A stretch of DNA of 64,000 nt, taken from NCBI GenBank assembly GCA_049115695.1, contig JAGDZR010000005.1:186001-250000 (forward strand), read 5' to 3'. The position numbers were made by a program, and so were the translations under genes. The notes under the pieces were generated by a model. The model searched no databases. It was not told the DNA's origin and saw only the letters and a program-made list of their open reading frames with translations. Shown here piece after piece: positions 1 to 8,943 of this stretch. Positions within the stretch are counted from its first letter, which is position 1. Each line of letters begins with the position of its first letter. The stretch comes from JAGDZR01 sp049115695 (GTDB lineage Bacteria > Bacteroidota > Bacteroidia > Cytophagales > Cyclobacteriaceae).

Positions 1-2328
1 GCCTGGTCAAGCATTCAGTCAACGGGAACATATACGTCACCTACGGCAGGAGTTTCTGCCTTGAGTGCAAACTATAGCCCTGATGCAGTTGCTAAGCACA
101 AGGACGGATCAGACCCATGGGGACACCCTGATACTGATTGGTTTGGAGATGCCTTCAAAACATGGGCACCTCAGAGTCGATACAATCTGCAATTAGCAGG
201 TGGTTCTGACAATATTAGATACATGGGTTCATTAGGTTTTATCAATCAGGATGGTATCTATAAAAATACAGCGACTTACTACAAGCAGTATAACCTTAGA
301 TTGAATATAGATGCAGATATCAATGATTACATCAAAACCAGGATGGGTGTAATGACGCGAAGAGAAGATCGTAACTATCCGACTCAGTCTGCTGGTTCTA
401 TTTTCAGAATGCTAATGCGTGGACGTCCCTCAGAGCCAGAAGTTTGGCCTAATGGACTTCCGGGCCCAGATATTGAAAATGGTCAGAACCCATATGTAAT
501 CACGACCAATGCAACAGGTTATCACAGTATTCCTAAAGATTTCTTGCAGGCAAATGGTTCTGTAGATATTGACAATCCATGGATTGATGGTTTGCGTCTT
601 ACCCTAAGCGCAGCTGTCGATCAAAGTATGGAGCGAAACAAGCGTTGGGAGACGCCATGGGAATTGTACTATTGGGATGGTGTGACAATGGGAGCTGATG
701 GAGACCCTGAATTAGTTGGGGCTGTAAGATCAAATTTTAGTGATCCCAGACTTACTCAAAGCAGCAGTACAGTGCTTAATACTAATCTTACCGGAATGCT
801 GAAGTATGACGTGACTTTTGGTGATCATACTTTGAATGTTTTGGCTGGTGTAACCAAAGAGGAATTTACAGGTGAAGGATTTAATGCCTATCGAAGAAAT
901 TACATTTCACCTGCGGTGGATCAACTGTTTGCCGGAGGATCCCTACAGCAAAATACTGGTGGAAGCGCTTATGAAAGAGCTCGATTGGGGTATTATGGTC
1001 GAGTAGGTTATAACTATAAAGAAAAGTATCTGGCAGAGTTTATCTGGAGATATGATGGATCCTATATCTTCCCTGAAGCGGATAGATTTGGGTTTTTCCC
1101 AGGAGTCCTTGCAGGATGGAATGTCTCTAATGAAGATTTCTTCAATGTCAATGCGATCGATTATTTGAAGGTGCGAGGATCATTTGGTCAAATGGGTAAT
1201 GATCAGGTTTATTTCGGAAACAGCCTTCAGGAATACGCTTATTTGTCAACTTATGGTTTTGGACAATATCCTATCAATAGTGAGGTTGTGACCACTTTGG
1301 TAGAGACTAGACTTGCCAACGAGAGTTTTACATGGGAAAGAGCGAATAACCTTAACATTGGTTTGGATGCGACCATTCTTGGTGCATTGGACTTTACTGT
1401 TGAATACTTTAAAAACAGACGTGATCAAATCCTAATTCAAGAGAGCGGGTCTACACCAGCATCTTCAGGAATAAGTGCACTGTTACCACCGGTTAATGCT
1501 GGTAAGGTTGACAATCGCGGATTCGAGTTCAATGTGATGTATAGCAAGAGCAGTGGCGATCTTACCTTTAGTACGGGTGTCAATGGTGGTTATGCCAAAA
1601 ACAAAGTGGTTTTCATGGATGAGATTCCAGGAGCACCTGAATATCAGTGGCAGGAAGGAAAGCCAATTGGCGCTTATCTAATCTACGAATCTGATGGTGT
1701 GTTTGAGTCACAGGAGGAAATAGCTGCCAATACATTGGATTATAGTGGCGTGACCGGTCAGTTGTTGCCAGGAGATATGAAGTTCAAGGATTATGATGGG
1801 AATGGCGTGATCGATGGAGACGACAGAGTGAGAATTGAGCAGAATAACGAGCCAACGTTGAACTTTGGTGCGACCTTCGATTTGCAGTATCGCAATTTTG
1901 ACCTCTCGCTGCTTTTACAGGGAGCTACAGGGGCTAAGATCAGAATTCAGACTGAGTCAGGAGACATTGGAAACTTCCTGCAGGCACACTATGAAAATAG
2001 ATGGAGCATTGATAATCCAAGTAGTGAGCATCCAAGGCTGGCAAGTAGAGGAGATACCTACTATACCGGTGGTAATTATGGATGGAATAGCTACTGGATG
2101 CAGGATAAGGATTACTTAAGAGTGAAGAATATTGAAATTGGCTATAATGTTCCAAAGAATGTTGTAGGAAATGGAAATGTGTTCCAAAGCTTAAGAATTT
2201 ATGTGAATGCATTGAACCTGATCACCTTTGATGGAGATACAGTGTTTGATCCGGAAGCGACAGCCAGCAATGGCGTATTCTATCCTCTGTCTAGAGTGAT
2301 CAATACTGGTTTAAGTGTTAAATTTTAA
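1..2328 (+). CDS. SusC/RagA-type TonB-dependent outer-membrane transporter (C-terminal part)
   Basis: The reading frame is open from base 1, so the gene begins upstream. About 775 C-terminal residues are present and the N-terminal signal, regulatory-like domain and plug are missing. The visible part is an alternating, Tyr/Asn/Gly-rich beta-barrel ending in the typical terminal Phe (GLSVKF). A late DYDGNGVIDGDDR loop followed by a QG barrel motif is the usual signature near the end of SusC proteins. The SusD partner starts 10 bases after the stop. By family knowledge it imports a nutrient too large for porins, using TonB energy; the substrate cannot be read from sequence. The downstream haloperoxidase and FG-GAP genes, and the lack of any glycosidase, give no reason to assume a polysaccharide. 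Confidence 0.95.
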   Translation, partial: AWSSIQSTGTYTSPTAGVSALSANYSPDAVAKHKDGSDPWGHPDTDWFGDAFKTWAPQSRYNLQLAGGSDNIRYMGSLGFINQDGIYKNTATYYKQYNLRLNIDADINDYIKTRMGVMTRREDRNYPTQSAGSIFRMLMRGRPSEPEVWPNGLPGPDIENGQNPYVITTNATGYHSIPKDFLQANGSVDIDNPWIDGLRLTLSAAVDQSMERNKRWETPWELYYWDGVTMGADGDPELVGAVRSNFSDPRLTQSSSTVLNTNLTGMLKYDVTFGDHTLNVLAGVTKEEFTGEGFNAYRRNYISPAVDQLFAGGSLQQNTGGSAYERARLGYYGRVGYNYKEKYLAEFIWRYDGSYIFPEADRFGFFPGVLAGWNVSNEDFFNVNAIDYLKVRGSFGQMGNDQVYFGNSLQEYAYLSTYGFGQYPINSEVVTTLVETRLANESFTWERANNLNIGLDATILGALDFTVEYFKNRRDQILIQESGSTPASSGISALLPPVNAGKVDNRGFEFNVMYSKSSGDLTFSTGVNGGYAKNKVVFMDEIPGAPEYQWQEGKPIGAYLIYESDGVFESQEEIAANTLDYSGVTGQLLPGDMKFKDYDGNGVIDGDDRVRIEQNNEPTLNFGATFDLQYRNFDLSLLLQGATGAKIRIQTESGDIGNFLQAHYENRWSIDNPSSEHPRLASRGDTYYTGGNYGWNSYWMQDKDYLRVKNIEIGYNVPKNVVGNGNVFQSLRIYVNALNLITFDGDTVFDPEATASNGVFYPLSRVINTGLSVKF

Positions 2329-2338
2329 GTAGAAGAAG

Positions 2339-4207
2339 ATGAAAAAAATTAAAATACTAATTAGTTCAGTATTGCTATCTTCATTGCTTTTCACTTCTTG
2401 TGATGAGGGATTTCTTAATACTCAACCGCTCGATAAGATATCTAGTGAAGCTACATGGTCCGATGGGGCGTTGGCAGAAGCTTTTATCTACAATGTATAT
2501 TCCTATTTAGGATACGGAGGATTTGAGGAGCAGGCACTTGCTGCCTATACAGATGAAGCCATGTTTACCCATGCTGGACGTAACATCAATACGTTCACCG
2601 AAGGTTCTGAAACACCATCCAATATGGCATGGAGGAGCAGTACTTACAATTGGGACAACATGTATCTGGCTATCCGACAGGCAAATGTTGCACTGGATAG
2701 ATTGCCGGGATCTACTTTTACGGATGATCAATTGCGGGATAGATTGCAAGGAGAAGCACATTTTCTTCGTGCTTATTACTATCATCAATTGGTTAGATTT
2801 TATGGTGGTGTGCCGTTGATAAGCAAGCCGTATGGTTTGGGTGAAGAGTATTCAGTAGCCAGAAATACATTCGCAGAATGTATCGATTTTATCGTAGCTG
2901 ATTTGGATAATGCGATCTCCATGTTGCAAGGACAGCCTGAGGTTGATGGACGTGCAACTCAATTGAGTGCCATGGCATTGAAGTCTCGGGTATTGCTTTA
3001 TGCTGCAAGTGACCAGCACGATGCAGGTGCAGCTTCTGCAGTATCATCAGGACTTGGTTCAGAACTATTGGCTTATACATCTGGTAGTCAGGCAAGCAGG
3101 TGGGATGCAGCAAAGGCTGCAGCCTTGGATGCGTTGAATGCTGGAAATGGTTATAAGTTTGGATTGTCTGCGCCAGTTTCTCCTGAAGAAGGAGAAGCTA
3201 ATTATGTAGCCATTGCAATGGGTGGAGGTAGTGCAGCAGCAGATGCAGCAGCATCAGTTGAATTGATTTTTCAGCGAACTGCGACACCATTGTACACTGT
3301 TGAGGACAACTGGCCACTTGGTGGATTGCACTATGGTATCAATAATGGTCCTAATGGTTATCACAACTGGGCAGGTAATACACCCATCCAGCAGTTGGTT
3401 GATGACTATGAAATGATGGATGGATCTCAGTTTGATTGGAATGATCCTGCGCATGCAGCGGCACCATATGATGGCCGTGATCCACGCTTTTATGCGACCA
3501 TTTTGTATGACGGAGCGGACTGGAAGCCAAGACCATCTGATGTAGCTGCCACAGATCCTGCAGATCAGGTACAGACTGGTTACTATGATGATGGGGCTGG
3601 AGGGGTAATCAACGGAATTGATACGCGCGAGTCGCCTATCGAAAACTGGAATGGTAGCCGTACGCATTACTATACCAGAAAGTTTATTGATCCAAATCCG
3701 GCACTGGCTGATAATCAGTCAAGTTCGCAGGTAATTCCATGGCCATTTATTCGCTACACAGAAATAGCGCTTAATTATGTCGAGGCATGCCTGGAAACAG
3801 GTGATGAAGCTGAGGCGATCAACTGGTTGAATCAAATTCGATTTAGAGCTGGTATGCCTGCTGTTACAGTGACCGGTGCTGAGTTGATGGACCTGTACCG
3901 TAATGAGCGTCGTATTGAGTTGGTTTACGAAGAGCATCGTTATCATGATGTGAGACGTTGGTTGATTCCAGATGTTACGGTAGGGCGTGGTATTCAGGCT
4001 ATAAATGTTCAGGCAACATTGAAGGCAGGACAATCACCACATGTGCCCTACAGATATGACCCAGCAGTTTACGATTATGTCTATACGGTTGTAGACAATA
4101 CTGAGAATGAGGTGAGAACTTGGAATAATAAAATGTATTACCGTCCATTTACTAGGGATGAAATCAATAGAAATGAAATGTTGGTTCAGAATCCTGGATA
4201 TGAATAA
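2339..4207 (+). CDS. SusD/RagB-family nutrient-binding outer-membrane lipoprotein
   Basis: 622 residues. The N-terminus is a lipoprotein signal with lipobox LFTSC, acylated Cys21. The SusD core signature FLRAYYYHQLVRFYGGVPL lies near residues 141-160, and the C-terminal family motif RRIELVYEEHRYHDVRRW is present near residues 522-540. SusD proteins form the lid of the SusC transporter on the cell surface and capture ligand through TPR-like helices. It starts 10 bases after the susC stop, so the two are co-transcribed. A strong hairpin terminator follows the gene, which separates the SusCD pair from the FG-GAP/haloperoxidase trio unless there is read-through. Confidence 0.95.
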   Translation: MKKIKILISSVLLSSLLFTSCDEGFLNTQPLDKISSEATWSDGALAEAFIYNVYSYLGYGGFEEQALAAYTDEAMFTHAGRNINTFTEGSETPSNMAWRSSTYNWDNMYLAIRQANVALDRLPGSTFTDDQLRDRLQGEAHFLRAYYYHQLVRFYGGVPLISKPYGLGEEYSVARNTFAECIDFIVADLDNAISMLQGQPEVDGRATQLSAMALKSRVLLYAASDQHDAGAASAVSSGLGSELLAYTSGSQASRWDAAKAAALDALNAGNGYKFGLSAPVSPEEGEANYVAIAMGGGSAAADAAASVELIFQRTATPLYTVEDNWPLGGLHYGINNGPNGYHNWAGNTPIQQLVDDYEMMDGSQFDWNDPAHAAAPYDGRDPRFYATILYDGADWKPRPSDVAATDPADQVQTGYYDDGAGGVINGIDTRESPIENWNGSRTHYYTRKFIDPNPALADNQSSSQVIPWPFIRYTEIALNYVEACLETGDEAEAINWLNQIRFRAGMPAVTVTGAELMDLYRNERRIELVYEEHRYHDVRRWLIPDVTVGRGIQAINVQATLKAGQSPHVPYRYDPAVYDYVYTVVDNTENEVRTWNNKMYYRPFTRDEINRNEMLVQNPGYE

Positions 4208-4238
4208 AGATTAGTTCATAGAGATTATTGGTATTTTT

Positions 4239-4276
4239 AAAAATCTGTCCTCACATTGTGGGGACGGATTTTTTTT
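4239..4276 (+). terminator. Rho-independent terminator after susD
   Basis: A GTCC-T-CAC / GTG-G-GGAC hairpin, extended by AAATC and GATTT, is followed by a run of eight T. It lies between the susD stop and the next start at 4293. Confidence 0.85.
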
Positions 4277-4292
4277 ACCTAAACAGCAGCAC

Positions 4293-7200
4293 ATGCTTCG
4301 AAAGATATTATGGCTTTTATTGATCTCATTTATTTGGAGTTGTAGTGAAAATAAGATTGAAAGGAATGTTCCCGTTCCGGTAGAAGACCCTCTATTTGAT
4401 CTGTTGTCTCCGGAGCAGACAGGTGTGAATTTTCAAAACAATCTAGTAGAAGGGCTCAATACCAATATCTTGATGTATGAGTATTTCTATAACGGAGGAG
4501 GCGTAACTACAGCGGACTTCAACGGAGATGACCGGCTCGATATTTATTTCACTTCCAATATGGAAGAAAATGCTCTTTATCTAAATAAAAGCAATTTTCA
4601 ATTTGAAAATGTAACCGCAATTGCAGGCGTAACAGGTAGGCCGGGTCCCTGGAAGACAGGGGTGACGTATGTTGATATCAATGCGGATGAGCGATTGGAT
4701 TTATACATCAGTTATTCAGGAGCGCTACCTGCAGACAAGCGCACCAATCAGCTTTTTGTAAATCAAGGAAACGATGAAAACGGTGTTCCTCTATTTGAGG
4801 AACAGGCAGCTCAATACGGTTTGGCGAGCACTGCACACAGTAACCAGGCTTATTTTTTTGATTACGACAAGGATGGAGACCTGGATATGCTATTACTTAA
4901 TCATAACCCCAAATCTCTCCCGGTGCTGAATGAGGTTAGCTCTAAAGCAATGCTGGCAAAGGACGATAAGTCGAGAGGTCTGCGTCTTTTCAAAAGAACT
5001 GGTGATCAATATGTCGATGCAACACAATCTTCGGGGATTGTCGGCTCAGCACTTAGCTACGGCTTAAGTCTTGGAATAGCTGACTTTAACAATGATCATT
5101 GGCCGGACTTTTATGTGGCCAATGATTATGCAGTGCCAGATTACTTGTATATCAACAATGGTGACGGAACATTCACCAATGAAGTGAATGAAAGACTGGG
5201 TCATACAAGTCAGTTCTCAATGGGAAGTGACATGGCCGATATCAACAATGATGGTCTGATAGATATTTTTACACTTGATATGTTACCGGCAGATAACAAG
5301 CGGCAGAAGCTGCTACTTGCTCCGGACAATTACGCAAAGTTTGATCTTAATGTCAGGAGTGGTTTTCACCACCAATATATGCGGAACATGCTCCAGCTCA
5401 ATAATGGAGACGGAACATTTAGCGAGATAGGTCAGTTTGCAGGGGTGTCTAATACTGACTGGAGTTGGTCAGCGCTGTTGGCCGATTATGACAATGATGG
5501 ACTAAAGGACTTGTATGTGACGAATGGCTATTACAGAGACTATACCAATTTGGATTTCATCAAGTACATGGATGATTATGTACAAGGCAAAAGTAAATTG
5601 GAGCGAGAGGATGTTCTGGAGATTATCAGTAACATGCCCGCATCGAATGTTAGCAATTACATGTTTAAGAATTCTGAAGCTTCATTTACCAATACAACAC
5701 AGGAGTGGGGGCTAAGTCAACCTGCTAGTAGCAGTGGAGCAGTTTATGCTGATTTGGACAATGATGGTGACCTGGATTTGGTCGTCAACAACATTGGTAA
5801 ACCGGCGTTCATATATCGTAACAATACGGAGCGAAAGGGTAATCATTATTTGAAGATTAAATTGAAAGGTGATGGCCAGAACACAATGGGCATGGGAGCT
5901 CAAATAGCGTTACAGGTTGGAGATCGAAACATGACCATAGAACAGTACAATAGTCGGGGTTATTTAAGTGGTGTTAGTCCTGTTGTAAATTTTGGCCTTG
6001 GAAATGACTCTTTGGTAAATAGAATATCTGTCAGATGGCCATCAGGATTAATACAAGTAGTTGAAAATATTACCGCCGATCAGCAATTGACATTATGGGA
6101 AAAAGATGCCAGGACATCTAATCAGGTTTATGACCAGGTAAATCCAATTTTTAGAGAAGTGACAACATCATTGTCTCCATTAGCATTTTCATCAAATCGA
6201 ACACAAAGAGATTTTGATCGACAACCGTTGTTGATTAGCGAATTTTCCAAAACCCAAACTTGCTTTGAGAGCAGTGATTTTAATCAAGACGGGCTTACTG
6301 ATTTTTTTGTGGGGGGAAAAGCAGGAGAAAGTGCTTATTTATTAATGGGTAATGATAGTGGTGATTTTGAAAAGCTTGAAGTAGCATCTTTTCGTACGGA
6401 TATAGCTAGTCATGATGTAGCCGCAACCATCTTTGATGCCAACGCTGATGGATTGGATGATATATATGTAGCGAGTGGCGGCTATCATGATTATACATCT
6501 GAAGATCCACTTTTGCAGGACAGATTTTACATGAATGATGGTCAGGGTGGATACTATAAAAATACAAGAGCACTTCCGGAGATGCATACAAGCACAGCTG
6601 TAGTGCGAGTCAATGATTTTAATGATGATGGTTTTGAAGATTTGTTTGTAGCGGGGAGGGTCATTCCCGGTAGATACCCTGAGTCACCTAGAAGCTACCT
6701 GCTGATCAATGATGGCAGAGGAAGATTTAGTGATGAAACGAGCGAATTAGCCGAGGGCATTGATCGGCTTGGAATGGTATCAGATGCGCAATGGGTCGAT
6801 CTGAATAAAGATGATATTGATGAGCTCGTGGTTGTTGGCAATTGGATGCCAATCAGCATCTTTGAAAAAATCGGAAACAAGTTAGTAAACCATACTGCCT
6901 CTTATTTTAGTGAGCCATTGATTGGGATGTGGAACGTGCTAGACGTGTCCGATCTGAACGGAGATTTACTGCCTGATCTAATCGTTGGAAACATGGGAAT
7001 GAATACTCAACTCACGGCAACAATAGATCAACCTTTAGAACTTGTTTTCGATGATTTTGATGATAATGGGTCTATTGATCCAATATTAAATAGCTACATA
7101 GAAAATGAGAGTTACCCATACATTACAAGAGATGAATTGTTGGGGCAACTATCGCGTATGCGCTCGAAATTCCCTTCCTATGCGCAATATTCAAATGCTG

Positions 7201-7619
7201 AGTTGTCGGATATATTTTCGAATAGCGAGATTCAAAACGCTGCGAAGTTGCATATCAATACACTCAAAACCTGCGTGTTCATCAATCAAGGAGGTAAGTC
7301 ATTTTCACAGGTGACACTTCCAGATGAGGTTCAATATGCTGCGGTAAAAGCCATTTGGGTAGATGATTTTAACGGCGATGATATAAAAGATGTACTGCTT
7401 GCAGGAAATGATCATTATTTGAAATTGAGGCTAGGGAAAGTAGATGCCAACTATGGGATGATGTTGCGTGGGGATAAGAAGGGAACTTATCACTATGTGC
7501 CTCAAACATTATCTGGTTTTCATGTACGTGGTGAAGTTCAGGATATCATCAGTGTTGATGGCAACATCATATTCAATCGGGTGGATGCCCCAGTTGCAGT
7601 TTACAGGTTAAATGAATAG
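4293..7619 (+). CDS. Giant FG-GAP/VCBS repeat lipoprotein with ASPIC/UnbV domain (CRTAC1 family)
   Basis: 1108 residues. The lipoprotein signal has lipobox IWSC with Cys17. I count about 14 calcium-binding loops of the DxNxDGxxD type, for example DFNGDDRLD, DYDKDGDLD, DFNNDHWPD, DYDNDGLKD, DLDNDGDLD, DFNQDGLTD and DFNGDDIKD. They fall into two blocks, roughly residues 65-500 and 655-1060, each long enough for an integrin-alpha-like seven-bladed propeller. Between them (about 510-610) lies an ASPIC/UnbV segment with the typical PSGLIQ and VNFGLG motifs. Such proteins are surface or secreted and Ca-dependent, with no catalytic residues known. It overlaps the haloperoxidase gene by 8 bases, so the two are probably translated together. 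Ordinary CRTAC1 proteins are about half this size. Confidence 0.9.
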   Translation: MLRKILWLLLISFIWSCSENKIERNVPVPVEDPLFDLLSPEQTGVNFQNNLVEGLNTNILMYEYFYNGGGVTTADFNGDDRLDIYFTSNMEENALYLNKSNFQFENVTAIAGVTGRPGPWKTGVTYVDINADERLDLYISYSGALPADKRTNQLFVNQGNDENGVPLFEEQAAQYGLASTAHSNQAYFFDYDKDGDLDMLLLNHNPKSLPVLNEVSSKAMLAKDDKSRGLRLFKRTGDQYVDATQSSGIVGSALSYGLSLGIADFNNDHWPDFYVANDYAVPDYLYINNGDGTFTNEVNERLGHTSQFSMGSDMADINNDGLIDIFTLDMLPADNKRQKLLLAPDNYAKFDLNVRSGFHHQYMRNMLQLNNGDGTFSEIGQFAGVSNTDWSWSALLADYDNDGLKDLYVTNGYYRDYTNLDFIKYMDDYVQGKSKLEREDVLEIISNMPASNVSNYMFKNSEASFTNTTQEWGLSQPASSSGAVYADLDNDGDLDLVVNNIGKPAFIYRNNTERKGNHYLKIKLKGDGQNTMGMGAQIALQVGDRNMTIEQYNSRGYLSGVSPVVNFGLGNDSLVNRISVRWPSGLIQVVENITADQQLTLWEKDARTSNQVYDQVNPIFREVTTSLSPLAFSSNRTQRDFDRQPLLISEFSKTQTCFESSDFNQDGLTDFFVGGKAGESAYLLMGNDSGDFEKLEVASFRTDIASHDVAATIFDANADGLDDIYVASGGYHDYTSEDPLLQDRFYMNDGQGGYYKNTRALPEMHTSTAVVRVNDFNDDGFEDLFVAGRVIPGRYPESPRSYLLINDGRGRFSDETSELAEGIDRLGMVSDAQWVDLNKDDIDELVVVGNWMPISIFEKIGNKLVNHTASYFSEPLIGMWNVLDVSDLNGDLLPDLIVGNMGMNTQLTATIDQPLELVFDDFDDNGSIDPILNSYIENESYPYITRDELLGQLSRMRSKFPSYAQYSNAELSDIFSNSEIQNAAKLHINTLKTCVFINQGGKSFSQVTLPDEVQYAAVKAIWVDDFNGDDIKDVLLAGNDHYLKLRLGKVDANYGMMLRGDKKGTYHYVPQTLSGFHVRGEVQDIISVDGNIIFNRVDAPVAVYRLNE

Positions 7620-8943
7620 GACGATGAAACATATACTATTAGTATGCTTGTTGTTTTGGATAGCGGGTTGTTCTGAGCAACAGCCACGAGTAATTTCTGA
7701 TGCTGATGTGGCAACTTCCTGGGCGAGGCTTTCACTGTATCTCATGAAATATACCCCATCAAATTCACCTACGTATGCATCGCGTACAGCTGGTTATATT
7801 GGGTTGACAATGTATGAGTCTGTGGTGGAGGGTTTTGATACGCATCAATCATTGCGAGATCAATTGAATAACCTGGATGGAATGCCTACTGTAGATGGTG
7901 AGATATGCTGGCCTCTGGCACTCAATGCAGGGCAGGCTGTTATATTGAAGGAAGTGTACCGCCAAACGTCGGATGAAAACAAACTTAAAATTGATTCGCT
8001 GGAGCAATATGTTTTGAGTCAGTATCAATCTTCTGTTAACTCAGTGGTGACAGATCGTTCGATTGCTTATGGACGGGCAGTTGCAATGTCAATAGCTGAA
8101 TGGGCCAAAGAAGATGGTGGTCATAGAGGATATCTTAAGAATTTTGATAAATCGTTCAAAGGAGTAGTTCGTCCCGGTTCATGGAAGCCACCGCTGTATG
8201 CTCAGTCATTTAGTCATCATCCGCTTCATCCCTATTGGGGACAGAATAGAACTTTTTTGAAAGAAAATGCAAATCTGCCATTGCCAGATTTTATTCCTTA
8301 CGATACCACTGAACACTCACCATACTATCAGCAGTTTATGGAAGTTTATCAGCAAGACCTTAATCTTACTCAGGTGGAAAAGGAAATTGCCATTTGGTGG
8401 GGTGATGATCCAGATGAAACATTTACGCCTCCAGGACATTCATTTTACTTGGCCACTATGGCGCTTGAGCAGAGTGATTCGGATTTGATTACTTCGGCGG
8501 AAACTTACGCTCGAGTGGGGATGGCAGTTGCTGATGCGTTTATCAACTGCTGGAAATGGAAATTTCATTTTTTCACAGAAAGGCCCAATACTTTTATTCC
8601 AACCTACATTGATCAGGAATGGGAATCATTTTGGCCTGATCCTCCGTTCCCTTCGTTTCCATCGGGACACGCTATCCAGGCCGCCGCAATGGCAACAGTT
8701 CTGGAAAATATTTTCGGTGAATCTTTTGCATTCACAGACAGTGCCCATGTAGGACGAGCACGTGATGATATTAGAGATGTTGATTTCAAGGCAAGAAGTT
8801 TTACCTCGTTTTGGGATGTGGCACTGGAAACTGCAAATTCAAGATTCTATGGTGGGATTCATACTTCACAGGATAATGAAGTTGGGTTGGAAGAAGGACG
8901 CAGAATTGCGAATCATGTTAATCAGCTTGAATGGAGGAAATGA
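7612..8943 (+). CDS. Vanadium-dependent haloperoxidase / PAP2-superfamily lipoprotein
   Basis: 443 residues from ATG 7612; ATG 7624 gives an equally good lipoprotein signal (lipobox WIAGC, Cys20 in the longer form). The complete vanadate/phosphate pocket of the superfamily is visible: K317-x6-R324-P325, PSGH at 350-353, and S410-R411-x3-G-x-H417-x3-D421. PSGH holds the acid-base His and H417 would coordinate vanadium. Family members oxidise halides with hydrogen peroxide or act as acid phosphatases. The sequence cannot separate these two activities, because both share the pocket. It is embedded between two FG-GAP/UnbV genes with start-stop overlaps on both sides, so the three form one operon. 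Lipidation suggests a periplasmic or outer-membrane location. Confidence 0.88.
   Translation: MNRTMKHILLVCLLFWIAGCSEQQPRVISDADVATSWARLSLYLMKYTPSNSPTYASRTAGYIGLTMYESVVEGFDTHQSLRDQLNNLDGMPTVDGEICWPLALNAGQAVILKEVYRQTSDENKLKIDSLEQYVLSQYQSSVNSVVTDRSIAYGRAVAMSIAEWAKEDGGHRGYLKNFDKSFKGVVRPGSWKPPLYAQSFSHHPLHPYWGQNRTFLKENANLPLPDFIPYDTTEHSPYYQQFMEVYQQDLNLTQVEKEIAIWWGDDPDETFTPPGHSFYLATMALEQSDSDLITSAETYARVGMAVADAFINCWKWKFHFFTERPNTFIPTYIDQEWESFWPDPPFPSFPSGHAIQAAAMATVLENIFGESFAFTDSAHVGRARDDIRDVDFKARSFTSFWDVALETANSRFYGGIHTSQDNEVGLEEGRRIANHVNQLEWRK

Noticed and set aside
3254..3667. Minus-strand open frame of 137 codons inside susD
   Set aside because: Composition is odd, there is no domain or start signal, and it is fully antisense to a clear SusD.
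1..4207. Polysaccharide utilisation locus
   Set aside because: SusCD is present, but no glycoside hydrolase, polysaccharide lyase or sulfatase is found in the window.
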